From CAILUG01 sp903844415 (GTDB lineage Bacteria; Pseudomonadota; Gammaproteobacteria; Pseudomonadales; Pseudohongiellaceae), in assembly GCA_947477655.1 (NCBI GenBank), contig CANJTS010000011.1, positions 1 through 21,022 on the forward strand: 21,022 nucleotides of DNA. Reading direction: 5' to 3'. Positions 1 to 7,691 of the stretch are shown one piece after another; the stretch's first letter is position 1; each line of letters opens with the position of its first letter. A model generated the notes under the pieces. It made no database searches and was not told the origin of the DNA. It saw only the letters and a program-made list of their open reading frames with translations. Made by a program: the position numbers and the translations under genes.

Positions 1-126
1 AGACGAAAGTACCTAGACGAAAGTACCTAGACGAAAGTACCTAGACGAAAGTACCTAGACGAAAGTACCTAGACGAAAGTACCTAGACGAAAGTACCTAG
101 ACGAAAGTACCTAGACGAAAGTACCT
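1..126. repeat. Perfect 14-bp tandem repeat, nine copies
   Basis: Nine identical head-to-tail copies of AGACGAAAGTACCT fill the first 126 bases, followed by a two-base start of a tenth. No copy differs from another. The unit length is not a multiple of three, and every frame tried meets TAG within the array, so it is not a coding repeat. There are no unique spacers, so it is not a CRISPR. The window begins exactly on a unit, so the real array may be longer and cut by an assembly break. The 169 bases between it and the first gene show no recognisable feature. Confidence 0.97.
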
Positions 127-295
127 AGCGCGGCAAAAGAAATAAGTTTCTCGGTTGCTATGCATGACATAGGTTCAGTGAATCGTGTCATCGATGGCGC
201 CTAGATACAGGGTGGTAAAGATTATCCGTTCAAAATATCCTGCGAGTAGCGTCTCTTCACGACCTGCTGTATTGCTTTTTGCTGAGGCATAATAA

Positions 296-1177
296 ATGCG
301 CAAGACCAGAATAAATTTTTTTACTTTAAGAGACTTACTGACAGTGACCTCGCACTCGAAAGCATTGGTTGTAGCTTTCACAATATTTTCAATGGTTACG
401 CCATTAACCGTTCACGCGCAGTTTTTGGCGGCTGCTAACCGCACTTCAGAGCGATTAGCTCCGCGTCTTTCTGACAACACAATAAATTTAAGTGGCCCGC
501 CGGGTGAAATTGGTAATTGGGAAGGTAATGCTGGGGCTGTGCTTTTTACCAATCTCGATCCTGACGCCGTGGATAATGCTAATCTTTATTTGCCTTCAAA
601 CCTGTCGATTGATGAAATTCCCTGGCAGCCTTGGGCACGTACCGAATATGACGCGAGACAGGCTTCGCTAACAAAAGATGATCCGCATACACGCTGCAAA
701 CCTAGTGGCGGTCCTCGTATGTTCCACACTCCTTATGGTTTCGAAATTGTGCAATTACCCGACACCAACGAAATTATGTTCCTGCAAGTAGGTTCACCAC
801 ATTCCTGGCGCCGGATTTTCATGGATGGTCGTGATCATCCAGCTGGGCTAGAACCCAGCTGGTTTGGCCATTCTGTTGGGCATTGGGAAGGAGACAGCTT
901 GGTAGTAGACAGTGTTGGCTTTAACGATAAATTCTGGATGTCACGCGAAGGGGTGCCACACACCACACAGTTACATCTAACTGAGCGTTTTACCCGCACC
1001 AATTTTTATACTATGGTTTACGAAGTTACAGTTGATGATCCTGGTGCTTATACGGCGCCATGGAGTGGTGGTTGGTATATCAACTGGGTAGCAGGTAATG
1101 AGCCTTTTGATTATCTATGTCAAGAAAACAACAAAGATGCAACTCATATGATAGGTCCTGATGGGCAGGCTTTGTAA
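296..1177 (+). CDS. Secreted protein of an uncharacterised WFGHS-motif family
   Basis: This is a 293-residue protein of unknown function. A long basic N-terminus, a hydrophobic segment and an AxA-type site (VHA before QF, near residue 41) suggest Sec export. The mature part carries DDPHTRCKPSGGPR, then FMDGRDHP, WFGHSVGHWEGD, VDSVGFNDKFW and a PHTTQLHLTERFTRT block. The same motif order recurs in the gene at 12501-13220 and in the pseudogene at 2682-3120. Such proteins are familiar from marine gammaproteobacteria and acidobacteria, often beside DUF6152 genes, but I know of no established activity. The conserved His, Asp, Trp and Cys residues could bind metal or a ligand (inference only). A GAGG about 9 bases before the ATG is a fair ribosome-binding site. 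An MFS transporter follows after 117 bases and may belong to the same unit. Confidence 0.85.
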   Translation: MRKTRINFFTLRDLLTVTSHSKALVVAFTIFSMVTPLTVHAQFLAAANRTSERLAPRLSDNTINLSGPPGEIGNWEGNAGAVLFTNLDPDAVDNANLYLPSNLSIDEIPWQPWARTEYDARQASLTKDDPHTRCKPSGGPRMFHTPYGFEIVQLPDTNEIMFLQVGSPHSWRRIFMDGRDHPAGLEPSWFGHSVGHWEGDSLVVDSVGFNDKFWMSREGVPHTTQLHLTERFTRTNFYTMVYEVTVDDPGAYTAPWSGGWYINWVAGNEPFDYLCQENNKDATHMIGPDGQAL

Positions 1178-1294
1178 AAATACAGCTAGAGAAATAGTAT
1201 TAAAATAAATCGAGCAGCAGATGGTTAGCAGATAGTCGAACAACAATAAATCTGCAGCACACCGAACTATAACAAGCTGAAGAGGGGAATATAA

Positions 1295-2551
1295 ATGACT
1301 ACATCTATAGAGCGCACCGTATGGCAAGAGATGAAAGACAACTTGCAAGTACTGGTTGTCGCTTTTTTGCTGGTGTTTTTTTCCTTTGGGGTCCCAAACT
1401 TTTCTCTCCCCTTTATGTATCAGCCCGCAATGGAAGAATTTGGCTGGACTAATACTCAGGTCAATTTACTCTCCACGGCCAAATTTTTGATAGGGGCCGT
1501 TGCTGCTCTTGGCATGGGCATCATGGTCGATAAAATCGGTGGTAAAACTGCTGTGTTGTTAGGTGCGCTGTGTGGCGGCATTGCCATGGCCCTCTTTTAT
1601 TTTGCCACGGTGCTGCCTGTTTATTATCTAGCAGGCGCTATCTTGGGTTTGTCCGCCGCATCCATCGTGTCTGCGATGAAGGTAGTGATTTCCAGACTGT
1701 TTGAAATTAATCAAGGGTTGGCCATTGGTATCGTGCTCAGTGCTACTAGTATGGGGCAGACCTTGATGCCACTAATTTGGGCGCCACTGCTCGACTCTGG
1801 CGTGAACTGGCGTCATATCGCTGCTGGCTTGAGTCTTGGTTCTTTGTTTATTTCAGCACCTTTATGGATGTTCTTCATGTCACGTAAAGGTGACACTCAA
1901 AATGTAATCAATGCCAATACTAAAAATGAAGTCGGCGGCATCGGCATGTGGGATCATTTCAAAATCATCAGTAAAGAAAAGGGTTTCTGGCTAATTGTAA
2001 TCGGCGTTTTTCTGGTTTCTGCAGTAGACCAAGCTATGACTCAGAATTACGTTACCTTTTTGCGAACAGACAAGGCTTTTGATATCAGAGCTATTGGTTG
2101 GGCTTCCTCGTTTGCAGGTATCTTGGCTGTAGTAGCAAAACCTGTAGCTGGTTGGATTTACGATAATTATTCCATTGGCGGCATCAAATTTTTCTATTTC
2201 CTGCTTTCTGTTTCGGTAATGCTGGCCTTGCCAGTGGCAGGAGTTGCTTCTTTGTTGATCTACCTAGCTGTTCAAGGCATGGCGCACGGCGGTCTTATTG
2301 TGGAAATTCCTGTACTGACCAAACATTATCTTGGGCCACGTAATTTAGGCCTGACCATAGGCTTGGTATCGGTGGCGGTAAACTTGGGTTTTGCTGCCGG
2401 GCCACCAGTGTTGGGATATTTTGTGGATGTGTTTGGAAACTATACCAACGGTTTGATTTGCTACGCGATTGTTGCCTTGATTGGATTTTTCCTATTGCTC
2501 CCAATTCAGCCACGTTTCTGGACGCCACCCAGCAAACGAGCCAAAAAATAA
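1295..2551 (+). CDS. MFS transporter, 12-TM type, substrate unknown
   Basis: This is a 418-residue polytopic membrane protein of the major facilitator superfamily. Hydrophobic segments run through the protein in two halves, separated by a polar central loop near residues 195-230. The loop after the second helix reads GIMVDKIGGKTAV, a form of the MFS signature (G-x-x-x-D-x-x-G-x-R/K). Length and layout match monocarboxylate, oxalate/formate and related permeases in inner membranes. The substrate cannot be read from sequence. An AGGGG ribosome-binding site lies 7 bases before the ATG, which fixes the start. It sits between a secreted WFGHS-family gene and a strong terminator, so it may carry a substrate or product of that protein (inference). 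Confidence 0.9.
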   Translation: MTTSIERTVWQEMKDNLQVLVVAFLLVFFSFGVPNFSLPFMYQPAMEEFGWTNTQVNLLSTAKFLIGAVAALGMGIMVDKIGGKTAVLLGALCGGIAMALFYFATVLPVYYLAGAILGLSAASIVSAMKVVISRLFEINQGLAIGIVLSATSMGQTLMPLIWAPLLDSGVNWRHIAAGLSLGSLFISAPLWMFFMSRKGDTQNVINANTKNEVGGIGMWDHFKIISKEKGFWLIVIGVFLVSAVDQAMTQNYVTFLRTDKAFDIRAIGWASSFAGILAVVAKPVAGWIYDNYSIGGIKFFYFLLSVSVMLALPVAGVASLLIYLAVQGMAHGGLIVEIPVLTKHYLGPRNLGLTIGLVSVAVNLGFAAGPPVLGYFVDVFGNYTNGLICYAIVALIGFFLLLPIQPRFWTPPSKRAKK

Positions 2552-2595
2552 ATGGAATTAAAAATCTAAAGCCCGCTATAGGCTGAAGTTATTTA

Positions 2596-2634
2596 CATCA
2601 TAAAAAAGGGGCCAGTGGCCCCTTTTTTATGATG
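2596..2634 (+). terminator. Strong bidirectional terminator after the MFS gene
   Basis: Two perfect 18-base complementary arms enclose a 3-base AGT loop. The core is GGGGCC/GGCCCC, flanked by A6 on the left and T6 on the right, so both strands show a GC stem followed by a U tract. It lies 45 bases after the MFS stop. It also lies just past the end of the minus-strand pseudogene, so it can serve both directions. Confidence 0.92.
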
Positions 2635-2681
2635 GGTAGCTCCGAAAAAACAAAGCCGGAGGTACCCTTAGGTTTGTATTT

Positions 2682-3120
2682 TTATTGAGGTTCGCGCACC
2701 AAACTCTCATTGCCCATCATGCGGTATCGGGAAATGTTGTTATCCTGACAAAAATATTCAATCAGTTCTTCATTGGGTGTCCACTTCTTGTCCCATTCTA
2801 TTGACCAAGGCGCAGTATAGGTAGCGGTATCATCGATGGTGATTTCATAATGAAGAATACCGATGGTGGCGCGTGAGATTCGTTCAACCAGATGTCATGC
2901 CTGTGCATGTGGACATCCATCGCGGTGTATCCAGAAGCGTTCGTTAAAGCCGATTTTATCAATGAGCAATACATCGTTTCCATTTGCCTATCGAGTGACC
3001 AAAATAACTGGGGTTAATCTATTCGGGATGTTCATGGCCATCCATATAAATTTCACGCCAGGGATATTCGTCTGCTCGTTGGTAAATGGTTGGAGGTAGC
3101 GAACGACATGGTAATCTTCG
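2682..3120 (-). pseudogene. Decayed third copy of the WFGHS-motif family
   Basis: Reading the minus strand and joining frames gives the C-terminal half of the family found at 296-1177 and 12501-13220. In order: YPWREIYMDGHEHPE, a TAG stop (3019-3021), INPSYFGHSIGKW, a frameshift near 2968-2975, NDVLLIDKIGFNERFW, then PHAQA, a TGA stop (2895-2897), HLVERISRAT, and an open tail ending CQDNNISRYRMMGNES before TAA at 2682. Two stops and at least one frameshift mean it cannot make a full protein. The N-terminal half is missing: nothing recognisable lies above about 3120, and 3121-3225 holds no feature I can support. It is a relic of a duplicated or formerly larger cluster. Confidence 0.88.
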
Positions 3121-3225
3121 GGTTGAAACTACTAAATTGTTAACAGCTCTCTCATTTTAAAAAGTTAACGGATGATGGCATCAAATATGGGCAGACCAAT
3201 GTTTGTACGGCTCAATAAGCAGCTT

Positions 3226-5145
3226 TTATTTGTGGATCATGTCTGGGTAGGGATTAGCCAGATCAAGGTTAATTCCACCCGCATAACCTCGTACCTTTAA
3301 TAGCTCATCTCTGAAACTTACATCAGCGTCATTTTTGACATCGTGGTCAAATCGATAGATTGGAGTAATTTGTTCGTGATTAGTTTTTTGTTGGTATAAA
3401 GCTGCAGTTTCCTGCACTTTTTCATTCGCTGCCTTCCAGCTCTGCATAGAGCCTTTGCCATGTTTAGTTTCTAACATTCTTTTTGTAATTGCTGGGGAAA
3501 GTACGGAGGCAGTGGCGTTGTTACCACCAAAACCTTTTGAATTGAGAATTGCAGCATCCATTGCATCTACCCCTACTTCTTTGTGTGCAAGCAAAAATTC
3601 CAAGCCATTTGTGCTCACATCATCAGCCAATTTATCAGTAGTGAGGATGCCTGGAATAATGCCGTGCTGCCATACGCCTAGAGTCATCACTAATTGATCA
3701 GCACCAGAACTTGCAATGGAATGGCCGAGATAGGATTTAATGGCTGTGACAGGCCAATGCTCAATGCCAAAATGTTGTGCGACTTTGGAAAAAATTGCCG
3801 ATTCTGTGAGTCTATTTTGTGGTGTGCCGGTGCCATGCATTTGCACAAAAGTGCGGTGTCGCAAGCTATTTTCTCCAACTAAAACACGCGTGGCTGCTGC
3901 TGCTTTGGCTGCCGTCAGATAATTTCCAACGCCGGGACTTGCGATGGATTTTTTGAAACCATCGGCGTTGATGAATACGTCGTTCACTGCCCCGTAAATA
4001 GTGGCCCCTAATTCCACGGCAAGTACATCATCAAACAACACCACGAACTGCGCTGATTCGGCGAGGGTAAATCCAACATTGTTGCCGAATGGACGACAGG
4101 CTCGGCGATGATCCGGGCTACTCAGGCCCAGATCTTTATCCAATTCTAGTAAGGCGGCATCGTCGGCCAGAGCGCCCATGTTTGCAAACGCCTCGATAAC
4201 TTCGGGAGTTATGGGGGCTTCACTGCAACCTACAATTACTACGCGGTGAGAGCCTCGCTGAATATCACGAATTCCTTGCTGTAGGTTGTAATGAAAGGAA
4301 GCGCAGGCACCGAGATTGGTGCCGGTATTGCCGATATTTCCAAGCATATAGGCGTTAATAAAATCAGCCGGCATTTCGGCGAAACCTAGTGGTAACTGTT
4401 TGGATGTGGGTCTTTTGCCGAGCAAGCGCGCTTTTAATAAGCCGCCATAACCGTCGTAATCCAGTTGGCTCATGCTACTGCCTGCATAAACACTGATTTG
4501 ATCAGGCGCCACTTTAGAGCAAATATGATCCCAATCGAGGCCCAATGCATATAAAGCATCCGAAGCGCCATAGATGGACATTTGCAGGCCACGTGGATGA
4601 TTGCGGGAGGGATATAAAGCTGCAGGGGCAAAACCGGTAGGTAGTTGCCCCGCACTGTTAACTGGGCTTTGAAAATAATCTTTTATCAATAATTCCACGC
4701 CACCATTAGCACTTACACGACAATTTATGCCGTCGTTTTCCACTACTATCCAATTATCGGGAAGTACAGCAGGTAATTTTCTGCTGGGTAGGCTGAATTC
4801 AAAGCTGTCGGCAGCATTAGCAGCAGTGAGAGTAATTTTGTTTTGCATCAGCAAGCGTTGTGGATCGAACAAATTGTTTTCAAGTTTGCGGATCAGAGTG
4901 CTGTCTAATAGCTTTTGCTCGTTTTCATGCAGGAAAGTATTAAGTTCAACTGCCTGCCCATGACTGCTAAAGCCGGAGTTATCCCAAGACAGTTGGCCGG
5001 TCAGCACAGCAAGATTTTGCAGGGTGTTGAGCTGGTCCTTACGCGGCAATTTGGTATAAACCAGGCGGGAGTAGCCGTAATGAAAGGAACTGCGGCCAGC
5101 GGGACTGATGCCGCCAAAACTTACAATAACTGGTAAATGCGACAT
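3226..5145 (-). CDS. fabY: Beta-ketoacyl-ACP synthase, FabY class
   Basis: This 639-residue ketosynthase condenses an acyl primer with malonyl-ACP in the cytoplasm. The opening (MSHLPVIV then GGISPAGRSSFH) and the length of about 640 residues match the FabY class, which in Pseudomonas aeruginosa starts fatty acid synthesis from acetyl-CoA in place of FabH. The catalytic set is intact: Cys281 in GACASFHYN, His437 in MHGTGTPQNRLTE and His475 in KSYLGHS, with Lys470. About 180 residues ahead of the core are poorly conserved, which is usual for this class. The frame opens 14 codons earlier at 5187. I chose 5145 because FabY proteins begin there and the extra residues look unlike the family; a GGAAGA lies upstream of the inner ATG. 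It is monocistronic and divergent from the carboxypeptidase gene at 5366. Confidence 0.88.
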   Translation of the reverse strand: MSHLPVIVSFGGISPAGRSSFHYGYSRLVYTKLPRKDQLNTLQNLAVLTGQLSWDNSGFSSHGQAVELNTFLHENEQKLLDSTLIRKLENNLFDPQRLLMQNKITLTAANAADSFEFSLPSRKLPAVLPDNWIVVENDGINCRVSANGGVELLIKDYFQSPVNSAGQLPTGFAPAALYPSRNHPRGLQMSIYGASDALYALGLDWDHICSKVAPDQISVYAGSSMSQLDYDGYGGLLKARLLGKRPTSKQLPLGFAEMPADFINAYMLGNIGNTGTNLGACASFHYNLQQGIRDIQRGSHRVVIVGCSEAPITPEVIEAFANMGALADDAALLELDKDLGLSSPDHRRACRPFGNNVGFTLAESAQFVVLFDDVLAVELGATIYGAVNDVFINADGFKKSIASPGVGNYLTAAKAAAATRVLVGENSLRHRTFVQMHGTGTPQNRLTESAIFSKVAQHFGIEHWPVTAIKSYLGHSIASSGADQLVMTLGVWQHGIIPGILTTDKLADDVSTNGLEFLLAHKEVGVDAMDAAILNSKGFGGNNATASVLSPAITKRMLETKHGKGSMQSWKAANEKVQETAALYQQKTNHEQITPIYRFDHDVKNDADVSFRDELLKVRGYAGGINLDLANPYPDMIHK

Positions 5146-5365
5146 GAAGAAGGGTTGATCTTCCAAAGGTGTGATTGATGCCAGCATCTTAGGGGTTTGT
5201 GGGCGACTTAAGTATTAGATTAAAGCCATTTAGTATAAATAAAAGGACAAATATTGTAGACAATTGGCACAAATTTGTCAGCCATGCCATGTAGGGAGAG
5301 GCTTGGTCTAGCTTGCCCACAATCATGGCAGCGTCTAGCATACTCTCAGTAACGAGGATTAAACT

Positions 5366-5920
5366 TTGCACGAAAAAAACGACTCTACTATCCGAGATTC
5401 AATAACAACAGTATCCAGAATTCATCTTGAACTGGGTATTCCGGTAGGCTATCGAGTGTCCTGCGGCATGAACTTGCAAGAGGAATGTACCAATTTGGTT
5501 AACACTGAGTTGGATGTTTTTGGTCGCCAACCGCAATTGGAGGTCGCTACCTTCGCTGCGTGGCAAACCATGCAGGCCGCTGCTATTAAAGACGATATTG
5601 TTTTGCAGATTATTTCTGCTTATCGCAGTTTTGATTATCAAAAACAAATGTTCATACGGAAAATGGCGCGCGGTGATTCACTTAGTGCCATTTTGCAAGT
5701 CAACGCCGCTCCTGGATATAGTGAACATCACTCAGGTCGTGCTGTGGATATAGGATGTCCTGGTTATCCCTTTCTGGAAGTGAACTTTGAAACCAGCCCT
5801 GCTTTTGCATGGCTTTCAGTTTGCGCAGAAAAGTTCGGATTTCATATGTCTTTTCCCAAAGAAAATCCTTTTGGTGTGTGCTATGAACCTTGGCACTGGT
5901 GTTTCATCAAGCAGGATTAA
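5366..5920 (+). CDS. VanY/LdcB-like D-alanyl-D-alanine carboxypeptidase
   Basis: This is a 184-residue zinc peptidase of the M15B (VanY) family, which trims D-Ala or related C-terminal residues from peptidoglycan peptides. The motifs are SAYRSFDYQ (residues 84-92), the SxHxxGxAxD zinc signature in YSEHHSGRAVDIG (His121, Asp128) and EPWHW near residue 174, giving catalytic Glu174 and zinc ligand His177. No signal peptide or membrane segment is visible, so the protein may act in the cytoplasm on recycled peptides, like LD-carboxypeptidases, or use another export route. The start is TTG with GAGGA 7 bases upstream. An ATG at codon 35 would remove residues before the domain. The gene is divergent from fabY and has no partner in an operon. 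The exact peptide specificity is unknown. Confidence 0.85.
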   Translation: MHEKNDSTIRDSITTVSRIHLELGIPVGYRVSCGMNLQEECTNLVNTELDVFGRQPQLEVATFAAWQTMQAAAIKDDIVLQIISAYRSFDYQKQMFIRKMARGDSLSAILQVNAAPGYSEHHSGRAVDIGCPGYPFLEVNFETSPAFAWLSVCAEKFGFHMSFPKENPFGVCYEPWHWCFIKQD

Positions 5921-6064
5921 AATTTATGGAACAAAACAACAAATCGGCAGTCAAATTTTTATGACCAATAGCAAAAAATACCAGCAGTAACACTGGTAGG
6001 GGAATGACAAGCACCATGTGGTCATCATTTTTTTTGTTTTATGTCACAAAATGTATTAATAAAA

Positions 6065-6092
6065 TTGACAGATCTCCTTGGGTGAGTAGTAT
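6065..6092 (+). promoter_or_regulatory. Possible sigma70 promoter for the hibernation factor gene
   Basis: A perfect TTGACA (6065-6070) is followed after 16 bases by TAGTAT (6087-6092), a 4/6 match to the -10 consensus. It lies about 125 bases before the ATG of the HPF/RaiA gene, inside a 295-base intergenic stretch with nothing else recognisable. The weak -10 and short spacing make this tentative. Confidence 0.35.
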
Positions 6093-6215
6093 CGAGCTGC
6101 AGGGAAATGTAATTTTAAGGAAGAAAGATCGGTTTTTTTTACCTATGGAAAAGTTGGCTAGCAAATAGAAAAAAGTTACCTGGTTAAAAAGTATTCGCAT
6201 TCAGGAGACGCATCT

Positions 6216-6614
6216 ATGATTAGTAATACGCAAGTTGTATTCCGCGGTATAGAACATTCCCAAGCAGTAGAAGACGCGGTTCATAAAAGACTTTCAAAAC
6301 TCGAACGCTTCAGTGACGAAATCCAGAGTCTCAGAGTTATTCTAGAATCTCCCCATAAAAATCACTTCAAAGGTAAGGTTTACCATATAGGAGTGGAAGC
6401 CTTAATCCCAAACTATGACATTGTGATTGCTCACGAACAGCACGACAAACACGAGCATGAAGATATCTATGTCGCCATTCGCGACGCTTTTAATGCACTC
6501 GAACGTCGTCTGAAATCCGTATATGGAAAGCAGCGTGCACAGATTCGAAATACCAAAAAACATGAAGATACTCTATCGGTACTGACAGTGGGTGACTCTG
6601 CTCCTGAGGTGTAA
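6216..6614 (+). CDS. Ribosome hibernation promoting factor, HPF/RaiA family
   Basis: This is a 132-residue protein of the sigma54-modulation/S30EA family, which binds the 30S decoding region in starved cells and blocks translation. The features are an N-terminal strand MISNTQVVFRGIEHSQAVEDAV, basic residues through KRLSKLERF, a His-rich loop (HEQHDKHEHEDIYVAIRDAF) and a long second helix ending VYGKQRAQIR. It is somewhat longer than E. coli HPF (95 residues) and lacks the dimerising domain of long HPF, so it is the short or RaiA-like form. The RBS AGGAG lies 8 bases before the ATG. It stands alone here, not in the rpoN operon where hpf often sits, so another copy may exist elsewhere in the genome. 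A hairpin follows the stop. Confidence 0.85.
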   Translation: MISNTQVVFRGIEHSQAVEDAVHKRLSKLERFSDEIQSLRVILESPHKNHFKGKVYHIGVEALIPNYDIVIAHEQHDKHEHEDIYVAIRDAFNALERRLKSVYGKQRAQIRNTKKHEDTLSVLTVGDSAPEV

Positions 6615-6625
6615 TTAGTGCACTT

Positions 6626-6660
6626 ATCTGGGCTGATTCTTCACACATCAGCCCAGATTT
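6626..6660 (+). terminator. Hairpin between convergent HPF and GlxA-like genes
   Basis: A perfect 12-base stem ATCTGGGCTGAT/ATCAGCCCAGAT with a 9-base loop is followed by TTT on the plus strand. It sits 12 bases after the HPF stop and just before the end of the convergent minus-strand gene, the expected place for a shared terminator. The U tract is short in both directions. Confidence 0.7.
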
Positions 6661-6666
6661 CATCCG

Positions 6667-7665
6667 CTATTTTGTAGTTGTGTTCACTTTGAATAATTTT
6701 TTTCGCGCCATGTCACGATAGATTTTCGGTGTCATTGAAATTGCTTTTTTAAACTGAGCCGAGAAATAACTGCTATCAGAATACCCAGTATTAAAAGCTA
6801 CATCAGCAATTGCTAAATTACTTGTTCGTAATAATTCTTTGGCGTTGTCCATGCGAATAATTTGCAGGTACTGCAGTGGAGATTTGCCGGTAGCTTTTTT
6901 AAATCGACGATTGAGAGAACGTATACTGATATCAAATTTTGTTGCCAAATTTTCTAGGCTGATGGCACTGTGAAACTGGTTGTGCATCCAGTCCTGAATT
7001 TCAACAATTGATTCATCATCATGATAGTTGTGAGGTGAACTTTTTAAAAAAGTAGAAGTATAGGAGCGTTTGACCTCATGGGTAAAATGTCGTGATACTT
7101 GATTTGCAACTCCTGCGTTATAAGTCTCTTCAATAAAATGCAGCATTACGTCACGTACTGAATTTACACTGCCGGCACAGTAGACATTGCCTGCCTTGGT
7201 GATGAAGCGATCTCTTTGCAAATGTACTTCAGGATATAGCTGAGCAAATTGATCGAAGTAATACCAATGGGTAGTAGCAACTTTGTTTTTTAACAAGCCC
7301 GCCTCAGCCAGGAAATAACTGCCGGTACCTACCGCACAAATTAATGTATTTTGGTGGTGATGTTGTTGTAGCCACGACAACAATTGGGGGTAGAGAGGAA
7401 TAACCCCTTTTGGGTTTCCCCACAGAGCGGGCACTATCACTAGATCAGTTTTGGTTACCGATTCCAGTTTTGCTGAGCATACCAGTTCCAAACCACCCGT
7501 CAGGGGGATGTTGCAACCGTCCGGGCTGACTAACTGGATGTGAAGTTTAGGGTGCCGTTTTCCATCAATACGACGTATAAGATCGGCGGCATTGAGCATC
7601 TCCATTGGGATGGTAATGCTAGTGCCCAACACTTTTTTGAAACCAACGATTGTGACGTGTTCCAT
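6667..7665 (-). CDS. GlxA-like AraC-family regulator with DJ-1/PfpI domain
   Basis: This is a 332-residue transcription factor. Residues 1 to about 190 form a DJ-1/PfpI-like domain (VTIVGFKKVLGTSI, then CAVGTGSYFLAEAGLL). The usual nucleophilic Cys of the elbow is replaced by Gly, as is common in GlxA-type regulators, so this half probably senses a ligand and is not an enzyme. Residues from about 235 to 325 are a double AraC HTH (LENLATKFDISIRSLNRRFKK; then IADVAFNTGYSDSSYFSAQFKK). It starts 26 bases after greB with an AAAGGG upstream of the ATG, so it can be read as the last gene of the minus-strand run from 11753. Whether it regulates that run is unknown. Confidence 0.88.
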   Translation of the reverse strand: MEHVTIVGFKKVLGTSITIPMEMLNAADLIRRIDGKRHPKLHIQLVSPDGCNIPLTGGLELVCSAKLESVTKTDLVIVPALWGNPKGVIPLYPQLLSWLQQHHHQNTLICAVGTGSYFLAEAGLLKNKVATTHWYYFDQFAQLYPEVHLQRDRFITKAGNVYCAGSVNSVRDVMLHFIEETYNAGVANQVSRHFTHEVKRSYTSTFLKSSPHNYHDDESIVEIQDWMHNQFHSAISLENLATKFDISIRSLNRRFKKATGKSPLQYLQIIRMDNAKELLRTSNLAIADVAFNTGYSDSSYFSAQFKKAISMTPKIYRDMARKKLFKVNTTTK

Positions 7666-7691
7666 ATAAACAACCCTTTACTGAACCAATA

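Noticed and set aside
1..126. Repeat array as CRISPR or coding repeat
   Set aside because: Copies are directly adjacent with no spacers. The 14-base unit shifts frame and brings TAG into the translation.
2798..3099. Small frames on both strands near the WFGHS relic
   Set aside because: They lie in wrong frames of the decayed gene, have no ribosome-binding site and show no recognisable motif.
5981..5998. Hairpin after the VanY-like gene (ACCAG...CTGGT) as its terminator
   Set aside because: The stem is only 5-6 bases and the T-rich side is on the minus strand, where no gene needs it.
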